From the IMG/VR virus record IMGVR_UViG_3300028920_000010, positions 1 to 48,148 of that record: DNA of 48,148 nt, one strand, 5' to 3'. Position 1 is the stretch's first letter. Every line of letters begins with the position of its first letter. Positions 5,440 through 12,320 of the stretch are shown in pieces. The notes beneath the pieces are model-generated. The model worked only from the letters and a program-made list of their open reading frames with translations. It ran no database searches and was not told the DNA's origin. The position numbers were made by a program, and so were the translations under genes. This DNA is from a virus.

Positions 5440-6228
5440 TCAGAATGGCAGGTCGTCGTGCTGCGCCGGGTCCAAGTCGTCGGTAATCACCGGGGGTCTC
5501 GGCGGGTGCTGCTCATCCTCGCGCATCTGGATTACCGGCTCGATACTCTCCAGCGTCCAGTATCGCCCCTTCTTTTTCGCCGTGTACTCGACGGTCTTCC
5601 CTTCCAACTCGACGGCCGCCGCCCCCAGCTTCGGATCAAATGTCGAGTACGTGATCCCTCCCATGGTGATCTCGAACCGACGCCATTTCAGTTTGCCGTC
5701 CTCCACTTTGTCGGTAATGTTCGTCGCATCGACACGCCCGGACCCCTTCTCCTTCCCTTCGGCCGGCGGCTGCGCGTTCCCGCGATTGCCGTACCTACTA
5801 TCGGTACTGCCCTTGTTCCCCAGGTACACCTCGGCCGCTACGCCAAGCATCTTCATGGCCACCGAAAGCGCATCGGTCAGCGCCATTTTGTAGCCCTCGT
5901 CGCTCGGATGAAGCCCGGTCTTCTCCTGCTCCAACACCTTGCTCCCCCCGATACCTGGGATGGGCTCTGACCAGTAGTCCTCTTTGATCTTCGTGTAGAG
6001 ATTGACAACCACGAAGCACAGCACCTCGGTCCCGCGCTCCTCGCACCATCGCTCGGCGATCTCGAATTTCCAGCCCTGTCCACAGGGACCAAATGCCTCA
6101 GTCATCGCCTGATAGCGCCACTGCGGCTTGATATCCAGCATGTCCTTCAGGCGCCCTCCCTCGATACGACTGAGTGCATTGCTGGGTGGATCCTTCAGCT
6201 TGTTCCACAGGTCTGTATTGGCCATCAT
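5440..6228 (-). CDS. Rad52-like single-strand annealing protein
   Basis: 262 residues. The N-terminal ~150 residues include RLKDMLDIKPQWRYQAMTEAFG, GPCGQGWKFEIAERW and KMALTDALSVAMKMLGVAAE, the pattern of phage Rad52/DdrA-type annealing proteins, in which an alpha-beta domain forms rings on ssDNA. A Gly/Pro-rich linker and a C-terminal domain end DDLDPAQHDDLPF, like acidic SSB-interacting tails. Neighbours RusA and Gp157 fit a recombination-replication operon. Start codon overlaps the preceding stop. Confidence 0.78.
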   Translation of the reverse strand: MMANTDLWNKLKDPPSNALSRIEGGRLKDMLDIKPQWRYQAMTEAFGPCGQGWKFEIAERWCEERGTEVLCFVVVNLYTKIKEDYWSEPIPGIGGSKVLEQEKTGLHPSDEGYKMALTDALSVAMKMLGVAAEVYLGNKGSTDSRYGNRGNAQPPAEGKEKGSGRVDATNITDKVEDGKLKWRRFEITMGGITYSTFDPKLGAAAVELEGKTVEYTAKKKGRYWTLESIEPVIQMREDEQHPPRPPVITDDLDPAQHDDLPF

Positions 6229-6716
6229 TTCACCTGGATCTTGTTGCGGGTGAGCAATCGCGCACCAGGGACAGGCTTCTCCGCCTTCAACGCATCCTTG
6301 ATACTTGTCTTGCTGATCTCGACCTTCGTCCGCAGATGCTCCTCCGGGACGGCCTTCTCATCGTCGATTATCACGGCCGTCGATTTGCGGTAGGACACCT
6401 GGGATATACCGTCTGTCCACTTCTGCCCATTGAGCACCCCATCAAGGTACTCGGTGAGCCACTTGGACCGATTGGTCTTCGTGCGAGCGCGCGCCTGCAG
6501 TATCTTGGCCTCGTCGTCGCAGACCTTTGCCTCGGCTCGCAGATTCTTGATGTAGCGGCAGATGTTCCCGAGTTTCTTGTCCCGGTCGAGCTGCAACCCC
6601 TCCAACTCCTCGCCCAACTGGTCCGGGATCTCTCCGCCAGTCTCTTCCGAGAGGTCGAAGACCGTGCCGAGTAAGTTGTCGATCTCCGCCTGAATTTCGT
6701 ACAGCGTCAATCCCAT
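6225..6716 (-). CDS. Siphovirus Gp157-family protein
   Basis: 163 residues. LYEIQAEIDNLLGTVFDLSE at the start and the central RYIKNLRAEAKVCDDEAKIL coiled coil, then KWLTEYLDGVL and a beta C-terminus, follow the Sipho_Gp157 layout. In phages of lactic bacteria the family was linked to phage resistance; its molecular role remains unclear. It is almost always next to an annealing protein, as here. Confidence 0.85.
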   Translation of the reverse strand: MGLTLYEIQAEIDNLLGTVFDLSEETGGEIPDQLGEELEGLQLDRDKKLGNICRYIKNLRAEAKVCDDEAKILQARARTKTNRSKWLTEYLDGVLNGQKWTDGISQVSYRKSTAVIIDDEKAVPEEHLRTKVEISKTSIKDALKAEKPVPGARLLTRNKIQVK

Positions 6717-6728
6717 GGTCGCCCCCTT

Positions 6729-7025
6729 TCAGGTACAATGTTCCGGGTTCAGAGTGCACCGGTTATGTTCTATGTCCCATCGTCCTCCACAGTCAGGGCA
6801 GACGAAGGCTTTCCCTGTGCGTATCTGCTCCATCATGTTATCCAAGTCGCCGCCCAATGTTTGGATAGGCGGTCCCTTGCTGCGAGTGTCCAGGTCCATC
6901 ACATTGATCATATACCGCGGTTGGGGTATCTCATCCCGTAGCTGAGGATAGTATGATGCGCTGACGGAAATGTCCCTGCCTGGGTGCAGCTCCTTCAGTT
7001 CCTGCAGTGCCTCTTCGAGTGTCAT
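6729..7025 (-). CDS. Unknown protein with CxxC
   Basis: 98 residues from ATG at 7025 (GGGGGTG upstream). Acidic helical N-terminus (LEEALQELKELHPGRD), middle part with RYMINVMDLDTR, and CPDCGGRWDIEHNRC near the end, a probable zinc knuckle. No family recognised; in the operon between the helicase and Gp157. Confidence 0.72.
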   Translation of the reverse strand: MTLEEALQELKELHPGRDISVSASYYPQLRDEIPQPRYMINVMDLDTRSKGPPIQTLGGDLDNMMEQIRTGKAFVCPDCGGRWDIEHNRCTLNPEHCT

Positions 7026-7026
7026 C

Positions 7027-7230
7027 TCACACCCCCACGAAATCTGCAATCGCCTTGATCATGCGGCAGTCCACCAGCATCGGATACTGCCGCTCCAAAT
7101 ACCGTCTCGCTGCGTGGTAGTCCTCCAGCCTCCCGGTATCCCGGTATCCCTGTATCTCGCGGAAGTACCGCGCCGTCGGGTCACCAGTCGTGGTATTTTT
7201 CTGCGTCTGTGTTTCTGTTCGTGTTCCCAC
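7027..7230 (-). CDS. Small unknown protein overlapping the helicase end
   Basis: 67 residues from GTG at 7230, chosen because AGGGAG lies six bases upstream inside the helicase gene. It overlaps the helicase by 50 nt in another frame. DPTARYFREIQGYRDTGRLE and the rest predict two helices. Function unknown. Confidence 0.6.
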   Translation of the reverse strand: MGTRTETQTQKNTTTGDPTARYFREIQGYRDTGRLEDYHAARRYLERQYPMLVDCRMIKAIADFVGV

Positions 7231-8548
7231 TCGATTTCTCCCTTTTCTGTACAACGAACATCGTGCGCGTTTTGTCAAATACAATCCCTTCGTCAACTGA
7301 CAGCTTGCAGGTCGGGCCGTTGCGCTGCTTGCCGACAATGATTTCAGCATCACCCCTCGGCGCATCGGCGTCGTAGAGTTCAGGGCGATGCGTGAGCAGT
7401 ATCACGTCGGCGCTGGCCTCGATGTTGCCTGTCTCCATCAAGTCGCCGGTCATCGGGCGTCGGTTTGATGCTGTTTTTGTCAGCTGCGAGATTCCGACTA
7501 CCGGTATGTCGAGCGCCTTCGCCACCGTTTTGAGTGTCCGCGCGACCTCCCCGATGTGCTCTTTCCGCGGTTGTCCCGGTGTCGTCGGTGTCGTGATCTG
7601 CAGGTGATCGAGCACCAGCAGCCGTATGCCGTACTGCCGGTGGAGCCGCCGAGCGCGTGTCACGATCTGCGGGGCACTCAGTGACGTGCTGTCGTCGATG
7701 TGGATTGGTAGCGTTTCCACCCGACCCACAGCCTGTGTGAGCGCAGCGTACTGCTCCTCAGTCAGCCCCCGACGAATGGATGCGACGGAAATTCCCGACT
7801 CCATCGCAAGGGATCGTTGCACCATCTGCTCCCCGGACATCTCCAGTTCGAGAACCCCGACCGGCAGCCCCATCACCCCGGCGGTGTGTACGGCGATCTG
7901 CCAGGCGAGGGACGTTTTGCCGGTCCCCGGGCACCCGCCGATGATGATCAGGTCGGCCCGCTGCATGCCGCCCGTCACCTGATCGAGCGACTCGATACCG
8001 GTGGGGATCCCGGTGATCTGGCCCCCCCGGGCCCGCTCCAGGTCAGCGATGACTGCCGGCATCAGCGACCGCGGGGTGTGGAAGCGGACGGCAGCGCTGC
8101 GGGTGCCGTCCATGGTCGTGATAATCTGACCCTCGGCCGACTCCAGCAGCTCCACCCCGTCCACGTCGCCGCAAAACGCCGTTTCCTGCATGTTTGCGGC
8201 AATCGTGATGGCTGCGCGTCTCAGCCTGTGAGACTCCAGGATCGCCAGGTAGCGGTCGAGATTGCGGCTCGTGCTCACCGTATCCAGCATCTCAGCCAGG
8301 TACACCTCGGTCCCCTGCTGGTCCCCGCCGTCAGCCCGCAGGCGCTCCGCCACGAGCGACACGTCCGGCACTCCCCCGGCGCCATGCACCTGAGATATCG
8401 CGCTCCAGATGGCTCGATGCTGCTCGCCGTACAGGTGGTCCTCCCGGATCCTGTCCACTGCCTCATCGAGCAAACCCGGGGTCACCATGAGCGACCCCAG
8501 TAGCGAGCGCTCGATGTCCGGCTCGTGTGGCAGCACGCAGTCAACCAT
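7181..8548 (-). CDS. dnaB: Replicative DNA helicase, DnaB-like
   Basis: 455 residues, close to the normal DnaB length. N-terminal helical domain (LPHEPDIERSLLGSLM), then a RecA-like domain with Walker A GCPGTGKTS at ~205-213, Walker B LLVLDHLQI near 313, and motifs ISQLTKTASNRRP and GNIEASADVILLTHRP. It unwinds the fork and probably is loaded by the initiator encoded just upstream; the start overlaps that gene by 8 nt. No separate loader was seen. Confidence 0.93.
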   Translation of the reverse strand: MVDCVLPHEPDIERSLLGSLMVTPGLLDEAVDRIREDHLYGEQHRAIWSAISQVHGAGGVPDVSLVAERLRADGGDQQGTEVYLAEMLDTVSTSRNLDRYLAILESHRLRRAAITIAANMQETAFCGDVDGVELLESAEGQIITTMDGTRSAAVRFHTPRSLMPAVIADLERARGGQITGIPTGIESLDQVTGGMQRADLIIIGGCPGTGKTSLAWQIAVHTAGVMGLPVGVLELEMSGEQMVQRSLAMESGISVASIRRGLTEEQYAALTQAVGRVETLPIHIDDSTSLSAPQIVTRARRLHRQYGIRLLVLDHLQITTPTTPGQPRKEHIGEVARTLKTVAKALDIPVVGISQLTKTASNRRPMTGDLMETGNIEASADVILLTHRPELYDADAPRGDAEIIVGKQRNGPTCKLSVDEGIVFDKTRTMFVVQKREKSSGNTNRNTDAEKYHDW

Positions 8549-9257
8549 CTCTCAGCGCCTCCTCGAGTGTCTGATTGATGCCGGACCCGAGTTCCCTGCG
8601 GTCCGCCTGTCGCCTCGGCTCAGGTATCGGGTAGATCCCCTGCCATCCTGACTCGATGGCGTTCTCTACGATCGCGACGGCCCGGGCCTCGTCCCCCCCC
8701 CCGAGCTTCAGCGCCTTCGCCCGGGCCAGTTCCAGAGCCCGCTTGGTGGCCGGCTTCCTCAGTTTCTTGCGATGCTCGGCAAAGTCAGTTATGGCGCGAC
8801 CCAATGGACTCCCTGATAGTGTTTCTTCATTCTTGTCATTCTTCTCATTCTTCTTTGTCGTCACTTGTGCGTCACCTGTGCGTCGTGTCTGCGTCGCCGT
8901 CGCGTCGTTATTCCGTCGCTTGGGGTCGTATGTGGAGTAGTTACAAATGGTTATCTGCGTCGATACACCTACGCTTTTTGATACAACTTGGTGAAGGTTT
9001 GCGAGCAGCTTGAGAAACCGCCTCACCTTAGCCTCTGACCAACCCCATCTGGCACCCAAGGTGCGGCAACTCATCACAATCTGCCCGTATCCACAGCTCA
9101 CCGTGGTCATGCCCATGACTACCTCGGTGGGTGTTTCCTCGTGGCGGGCTGACATGATGAGGTCGATCCACGCCTCGGCTTTGCTGAACGTTCGGTGCTC
9201 ACGCCAGAATGGGTGGTCGCGCAGTTTTCGCCAGATGGCAACATACCCTCTGTACAT
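8541..9257 (-). CDS. Phage replisome organiser/initiator-like protein
   Basis: 238 residues. MYRGYVAIWRKLRDHPFW followed by ARHEETPTEVVMG and GARWGWSEAKVRRFLKLLAN is the winged-helix domain of phage O-like and DnaD-type initiators. A Lys/Asn-rich linker and a second helical domain (ITDFAEHRKKLRKPATKRAL) follow. It would bind the origin, possibly the inverted repeat just upstream at 9294-9379, and recruit the adjacent helicase. Confidence 0.78.
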   Translation of the reverse strand: MYRGYVAIWRKLRDHPFWREHRTFSKAEAWIDLIMSARHEETPTEVVMGMTTVSCGYGQIVMSCRTLGARWGWSEAKVRRFLKLLANLHQVVSKSVGVSTQITICNYSTYDPKRRNNDATATQTRRTGDAQVTTKKNEKNDKNEETLSGSPLGRAITDFAEHRKKLRKPATKRALELARAKALKLGGGDEARAVAIVENAIESGWQGIYPIPEPRRQADRRELGSGINQTLEEALRDG

Positions 9258-9293
9258 AGGCAGGCACCATGAAAAAGGCCAGCCGCCCCGTGT

Positions 9294-9379
9294 GAATCCG
9301 CTACGAAACTCCGGGGCGTACCGCTCAGGGGCGGGGTTGCTGCTGGCTTCAGATTAGCATTCTGGGAGTTAGCGGATTC
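9294..9379 (-). promoter_or_regulatory. Inverted repeat in leader of the replication operon
   Basis: GAATCCGCT (9294-9302) plus AACTCC (9307-9312) pair with GGAGTT (9365-9370) and AGCGGATTC (9371-9379) with a 4-nt bulge. It lies just downstream of the predicted transcription start and 37 bp upstream of the initiator gene, so it could be an operator, leader hairpin or part of the origin. Confidence 0.55.
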
Positions 9380-9388
9380 ATCGGTCAT

Positions 9389-9417
9389 AATCTACCATTC
9401 GGCCACGGTAATGTCAA
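9389..9417 (-). promoter_or_regulatory. Sigma70-type promoter of the replication operon
   Basis: TTGACA (9417-9412), 17-bp spacer, TAGATT (9394-9389) on the minus strand. It faces the initiator-helicase-recombination genes. Confidence 0.7.
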
Positions 9418-9425
9418 CACCAAAA

Positions 9426-9518
9426 TCATCCCGTCAGCCAGTGGAGTATCCAAGCGAGCGCCCAGAGCACGCCCCCAATGGCCAAGGCGCCCGGCTTGGA
9501 TATGTCGTCCAGGATCAC
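9426..9518 (-). CDS. Tiny membrane protein, 30 aa
   Basis: GTG at 9518 overlaps the preceding stop (GTGA). The product ALAIGGVLWALAWILHWLTG is essentially one transmembrane helix. Last gene of a run of four tiny genes, two of them membrane proteins; a lysis or superinfection role is conceivable but not shown. Confidence 0.5.
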   Translation of the reverse strand: MILDDISKPGALAIGGVLWALAWILHWLTG

Positions 9519-9664
9519 TCGGTCTTCTCCCGGTACGTCTGCGCCGTAACCTTCACGTTGTCCTTTCCGTACTGCTCCTCCAGGTTCTCCACCTCGTGGG
9601 CAGCCTCGCGGATTTCCCGAACCGCCGTGATCGTGATTCGCAGCTTGACCTTGCTCGTCGCCAT
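9515..9664 (-). CDS. Small charged protein, 49 aa
   Basis: ATG at 9664 after AAAGGAGATGACT, an excellent RBS. MATSKVKLRITITAVREIRE opens a strand-helix; the second half is helical (EAAHEVENLEEQYGKD). Unknown function. Confidence 0.7.
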   Translation of the reverse strand: MATSKVKLRITITAVREIREAAHEVENLEEQYGKDNVKVTAQTYREKTE

Positions 9665-9676
9665 AGTCATCTCCTT

Positions 9677-9817
9677 TCAGAACCCCCACACCGACAGGAT
9701 CATGCGCCAGTCCCGGTATAGCATGTGGATCAGGCCAGCCAACATGCCAAAGAAGATGGCCAGGAGCAGGCAAGCCCCGCGGGGCGGTCGTGTGTATGTG
9801 TTGAATCCGTATCTCAC
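9677..9817 (-). CDS. Small membrane protein, 46 aa
   Basis: GTG at 9817 overlapping the previous stop; AAGG upstream. A basic N-terminus (RYGFNTYTRPPRG) precedes one hydrophobic segment, ACLLLAIFFGMLAGLIHMLY, giving a likely single-pass, N-in protein. Unknown function. Confidence 0.6.
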   Translation of the reverse strand: MRYGFNTYTRPPRGACLLLAIFFGMLAGLIHMLYRDWRMILSVWGF

Positions 9818-10014
9818 CAGTTGGCCTTGCTGGATCGTACTGGAAAGCGTTTCACGGTTCCGTCCAGTGCCACGCTACCCGGGTTGCGGTTCATGTCATG
9901 TGCGCTCTCCTCCCGCCGACAAACCCACGACAGCGGCTCTCTCGGCCACTGGTCCTGGACGTCTTCGTGAGGCAAGTGCGTGTTGTAGATAGTCGGGTAG
10001 TGGGTCTGCCTCAT
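9814..10014 (-). CDS. Unknown protein, 66 aa
   Basis: ATG at 10014 with AAGGAG upstream. Rich in charged and aromatic residues (HEDVQDQWPREPLSWVCRRE). Its frame is continuous with the N-terminal frame of the upstream gene at 10011-10215, so read-through without a frameshift would give a 133-residue fusion. Confidence 0.6.
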   Translation of the reverse strand: MRQTHYPTIYNTHLPHEDVQDQWPREPLSWVCRREESAHDMNRNPGSVALDGTVKRFPVRSSKANW

Positions 10015-10215
10015 GTTGCCAACTCCTTGATCTTGTCCAATACGGGGAGCAGGTCGCGCCGATTGTCGACCCCATAAAGGCGAAGGGCGGCTGGGGCCCC
10101 CTATCAAACCCCGAACCGCCCCCGCCACGAGACTCGGGGCTGTCACCACACCGCAGAAGACGAGCACAGGCAGGCCAAGCGATGGAACCCCGAGTGTATG
10201 TAGCGATTGTTTCAT
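10011..10215 (-). pseudogene. Small hydrophobic protein interrupted by a frameshift
   Basis: Begins MKQSLHTLGVPSLGLPVLVF at ATG 10215 (GGAG eight bases upstream) in one frame and ends RLYGVDNRRDLLPVLDKIKE in the frame +1 to it. The two join seamlessly if one base of the GGGGGCCCC run (plus 10093-10101) is removed, giving a 67-residue protein whose stop overlaps the next start (ATGA). Sequencing error, a real indel or +1 frameshifting are all possible. Confidence 0.55.
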
Positions 10216-10245
10216 GGAGCTCGCTCCAAGTGTGGTGACGTGCAA

Positions 10246-10274
10246 AGTATAGCGCCTGCCCGGGGCAATGTCAA
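10246..10274 (-). promoter_or_regulatory. Strong sigma70-type promoter
   Basis: TTGACA (10274-10269), 17 bp, TATACT (10251-10246) on the minus strand, a near-consensus promoter 30 bp ahead of the ATG at 10215. Confidence 0.82.
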
Positions 10275-10325
10275 CCGATTTCTGCACAAAGCGTTGCCAA
10301 ATGTTGACACAATGACCGACGGGGA

Positions 10326-10562
10326 TCAGCGTAAGTCGTTGTCGTGTTTGGGTAGTGTGGTGCCAGATTGGCCGTTGTCCTGCCGTGGTCTGGGACGGCC
10401 AGCCGGCAGTCGTGGATCGGGAGCATCGTGCGGGATCATCCACCGCCCGCTAAACTGCATCGCCCCCTGTAAACGTCCCTCAGTACACAGTACCCGCACT
10501 CGGCGGGGCTTGATAGGTGGAGTGAGACAGTTGCCGTATTCCTCTGGCGTCAAGTAATTCAT
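10326..10562 (-). CDS. Excisionase/MerR-like HTH DNA-binding protein
   Basis: 78 residues; ATG at 10562 with AAGAAGGGGGA upstream. YLTPEEYGN..PIKPRRVRVLCTEGRLQGAMQ..GRWMIPHDAP follows the helix-turn-helix-wing of small excisionase/HTH_17 proteins. No integrase is present, so a regulatory role is more likely than excision. The extended Pro/Arg-rich tail is unusual. Confidence 0.68.
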   Translation of the reverse strand: MNYLTPEEYGNCLTPPIKPRRVRVLCTEGRLQGAMQFSGRWMIPHDAPDPRLPAGRPRPRQDNGQSGTTLPKHDNDLR

Positions 10563-10868
10563 GTGTCCCCCTTCTTGCCTCTGGTTGCGGGGCCGGAGCC
10601 CCGGTTGGTTATAGTGAGAAACACGGGGACGGCCCTGGACAGTGCAGCTAACTGGCTTAGCTGCCCTTTCGGGCCAAGGGCGGCCAGGGACTCGCAGGGG
10701 CACTATGCCAGTTGGTACCCCGCTGAGCGCTTCCGCCCCCGTGTTGCCGGGACGGCTCCCGGCGGGCAGCACTCCGGCTCACGGAGTGCCCGCTCTAACC
10801 GGTTTTGATTGCCCGGACCGGTCAACCGGGAGCGGGGCCGGGGCCCCGCCAGGTGTGTTACTGGATCG
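10563..10868. other. Noncoding, hairpin-dense 306 bp
   Basis: No convincing gene. It contains perfect hairpins: CGGGGC/GCCCCG (about 10590-10605), GCAGCTAA/TTAGCTGC with a 5-nt loop (about 10643-10663), CCGGGA/TCCCGG (about 10748-10763), CACTCCG/CGGAGTG (about 10769-10787) and GCGGGGC/GCCCCGC (about 10833-10850). None has a U-run, so they are not standard terminators. Possible roles are a structured leader, an origin or a packaging signal. Confidence 0.6.
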
Positions 10869-11120
10869 CTATGCAGTGCCGATGCCACTTCTCGACGAGT
10901 TTTTGACCGACTCCCGGTACCGTGCTCTGCCGACACGATACACAGGCCACCCACATGGGGCACCCCGGATATCTCTCCACTCGGCGTAGTACTGCCCATG
11001 ACCGTAGAGGAGCTTCTCCTCCTCGGTCATCGTTCGTACCCGGACAATGATTTCGGATGGCTCGCCCTCGTGCGGGTCCACCATCTCCATGCACGCCCTT
11101 TGCGCTACGTAACGTCCCAT
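10869..11120 (-). CDS. Unknown protein, 83 aa
   Basis: ATG at 11120 after AGGGAGGGCACG. MGRYVAQRACMEMVDPHEGE, then EEEKLLYGHGQYYAEWRDIR and a basic C-terminus. It shares the leader AACCAGGGAGG with the next two upstream genes, suggesting a common expression unit from the promoter at 11708-11736. Confidence 0.65.
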   Translation of the reverse strand: MGRYVAQRACMEMVDPHEGEPSEIIVRVRTMTEEEKLLYGHGQYYAEWRDIRGAPCGWPVYRVGRARYRESVKNSSRSGIGTA

Positions 11121-11191
11121 CGTGCCCTCCCTGGTTAGTGGTTTGGGGACGCTCCCCGAAGGGAGCCACACAGGGCCTAACCCCACCCTGC

Positions 11192-11443
11192 CTACTGGAT
11201 GTAGGCGACCGGTCGCACAACCATGTCACCCGTCCCAGTCCCGTGCAGGTCGTAGTCATCCCCGACCAGTCTCACCCGCATCCAGCGCCCGTCTCGTGTC
11301 AGCGCGCGGAACGTGCGACCGTCCCACTCCCGCTGATGCTCGGCGATCTCCTGCGGGACGACTGCTCTCCGGTCCCCGGTCACGCCCAGATGTACCTCGT
11401 ACCCGTTGTCCCATGTCAGCGTCTCATACATCGTCCGTCCCAT
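11192..11443 (-). CDS. Unknown protein, 83 aa
   Basis: ATG at 11443 with GGGAGG upstream. Predicted mostly beta: YETLTWDNGYEVHLGVTGDR and RTFRALTRDGRWMRVRLVGD. No family recognised. Confidence 0.7.
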   Translation of the reverse strand: MGRTMYETLTWDNGYEVHLGVTGDRRAVVPQEIAEHQREWDGRTFRALTRDGRWMRVRLVGDDYDLHGTGTGDMVVRPVAYIQ

Positions 11444-11470
11444 CTCCGTCCTCCCTGGTTGTGCTGTTAG

Positions 11471-11668
11471 TCAGTCTGTTGTCCCGTATTTGGCAACAAT
11501 CGCGGCGAAGGCATCATCAGCCTCGACATAGATAATTGCGTCCCCATTGGGCTGGGGACTGAGCGCCTGCCTCAGTGCTGCTGCCACTTCGGGGTCGGTG
11601 GTTAGGGGCCTGATCTCTACAGACATGGCATCGATGTCATCCTTTGCCACCCGGAACCCTTTAAGCAT
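11471..11668 (-). CDS. Unknown acidic protein, 65 aa
   Basis: ATG at 11668, preceded by AGGGAGG; an earlier in-frame ATG would lie upstream of the predicted transcription start. MLKGFRVAKDDIDAMSVEIR and an AIIYVEADDAFAAIVAKYG segment. First gene after a strong promoter with operator-like repeats. Unknown function. Confidence 0.68.
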   Translation of the reverse strand: MLKGFRVAKDDIDAMSVEIRPLTTDPEVAAALRQALSPQPNGDAIIYVEADDAFAAIVAKYGTTD

Positions 11669-11707
11669 CCTGCCTCCCTGGTTTGTGTCTCTCGCTTCCA
11701 TGTCTAT

Positions 11708-11736
11708 AATATACCACAAAAGGCATAGTATGTCAA
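11708..11736 (-). promoter_or_regulatory. Strong sigma70-type promoter
   Basis: TTGACA (11736-11731), 17 bp, TATATT (11713-11708) on the minus strand, driving the small-gene operon 11668-10326 and perhaps beyond. Confidence 0.85.
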
Positions 11737-11742
11737 TACCTT

Positions 11743-11787
11743 TGTGCCGCGCAAGGCACATTACTGTATTCTGCCCCTGTATACAGG
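11743..11787. promoter_or_regulatory. Operator-like dyads upstream of the -35
   Basis: TGTGCC-GCGCAA-GGCACA (11743-11760) and the 12-bp palindrome CCTGTATACAGG (11776-11787) lie directly behind the promoter at 11708-11736, where a repressor or activator could bind. The HTH protein at 10326-10562 is a candidate binder. Confidence 0.55.
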
Positions 11788-11834
11788 ACCGTGTTACAAA
11801 TCAATAGGTTGTGGAACGTGTTTGGCGGGAGGGC

Positions 11835-12320
11835 TCAGTATGGTCGCGCGGCCTGCAGTTCCCGGCTCAGCTCGTGCCGGTTGAGCAGTGATCCTGGGCA
11901 CGGGTTCAGGCGCTCCCAGGCGCCACCAAACGGCCCAGAATCGAGGATCGCCAGGAGGTGTGGTCTGTGCCACCCCACCGTGAGATTGCGCCGTAGGGCG
12001 CGGCACAGGTCGTGATACAGCCGCACACAGCGGGCCAACTGCTGCGCGGTCGGGGCCCACTTCGAGAAATCCCCCTGGATCAGCACGCCCACGCTGTGGC
12101 TGTTCCGCCCCTTGGCATGGGCTCCGATCACAGCGAGGGGACGGCCGGTCCAGGTCGACCCGTCCGTATCGATCCCGTAGTGGTACCCGATATGGCGCAG
12201 CTGAACCGTTCGATCCTGCGTCCAGCAGAATCCGCGGAGCCGGTGCCACTCGTCGATGATCAACGGCGACACCTGGCGCGCGGCGCTGTGGTGGAAGATG
12301 ATCGTGTCAATCCGTCGCAT
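11835..12320 (-). CDS. N-acetylmuramoyl-L-alanine amidase (endolysin)
   Basis: 161 residues, typical for a single-domain amidase_2/PGRP-type lysin. Zn-ligand motifs FHHSAA (~residues 9-14), a central GYHYGI and GAHAKG, and C-terminal GWHRPHLLAILDSGP in the right order. It cuts the amide bond between MurNAc and the stem peptide at lysis. No signal peptide, so a holin is needed; none is clearly identified. Confidence 0.88.
   Translation of the reverse strand: MRRIDTIIFHHSAARQVSPLIIDEWHRLRGFCWTQDRTVQLRHIGYHYGIDTDGSTWTGRPLAVIGAHAKGRNSHSVGVLIQGDFSKWAPTAQQLARCVRLYHDLCRALRRNLTVGWHRPHLLAILDSGPFGGAWERLNPCPGSLLNRHELSRELQAARPY

Noticed and set aside
9119-9388. 89-codon minus-strand frame before the initiator gene
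   Set aside because: Starts at the predicted transcription start, overlaps the initiator in another frame, and its first third is the leader inverted repeat.
10589-10604. Terminator at CGGGGC/GCCCCG
   Set aside because: No T-run on either side in either direction.
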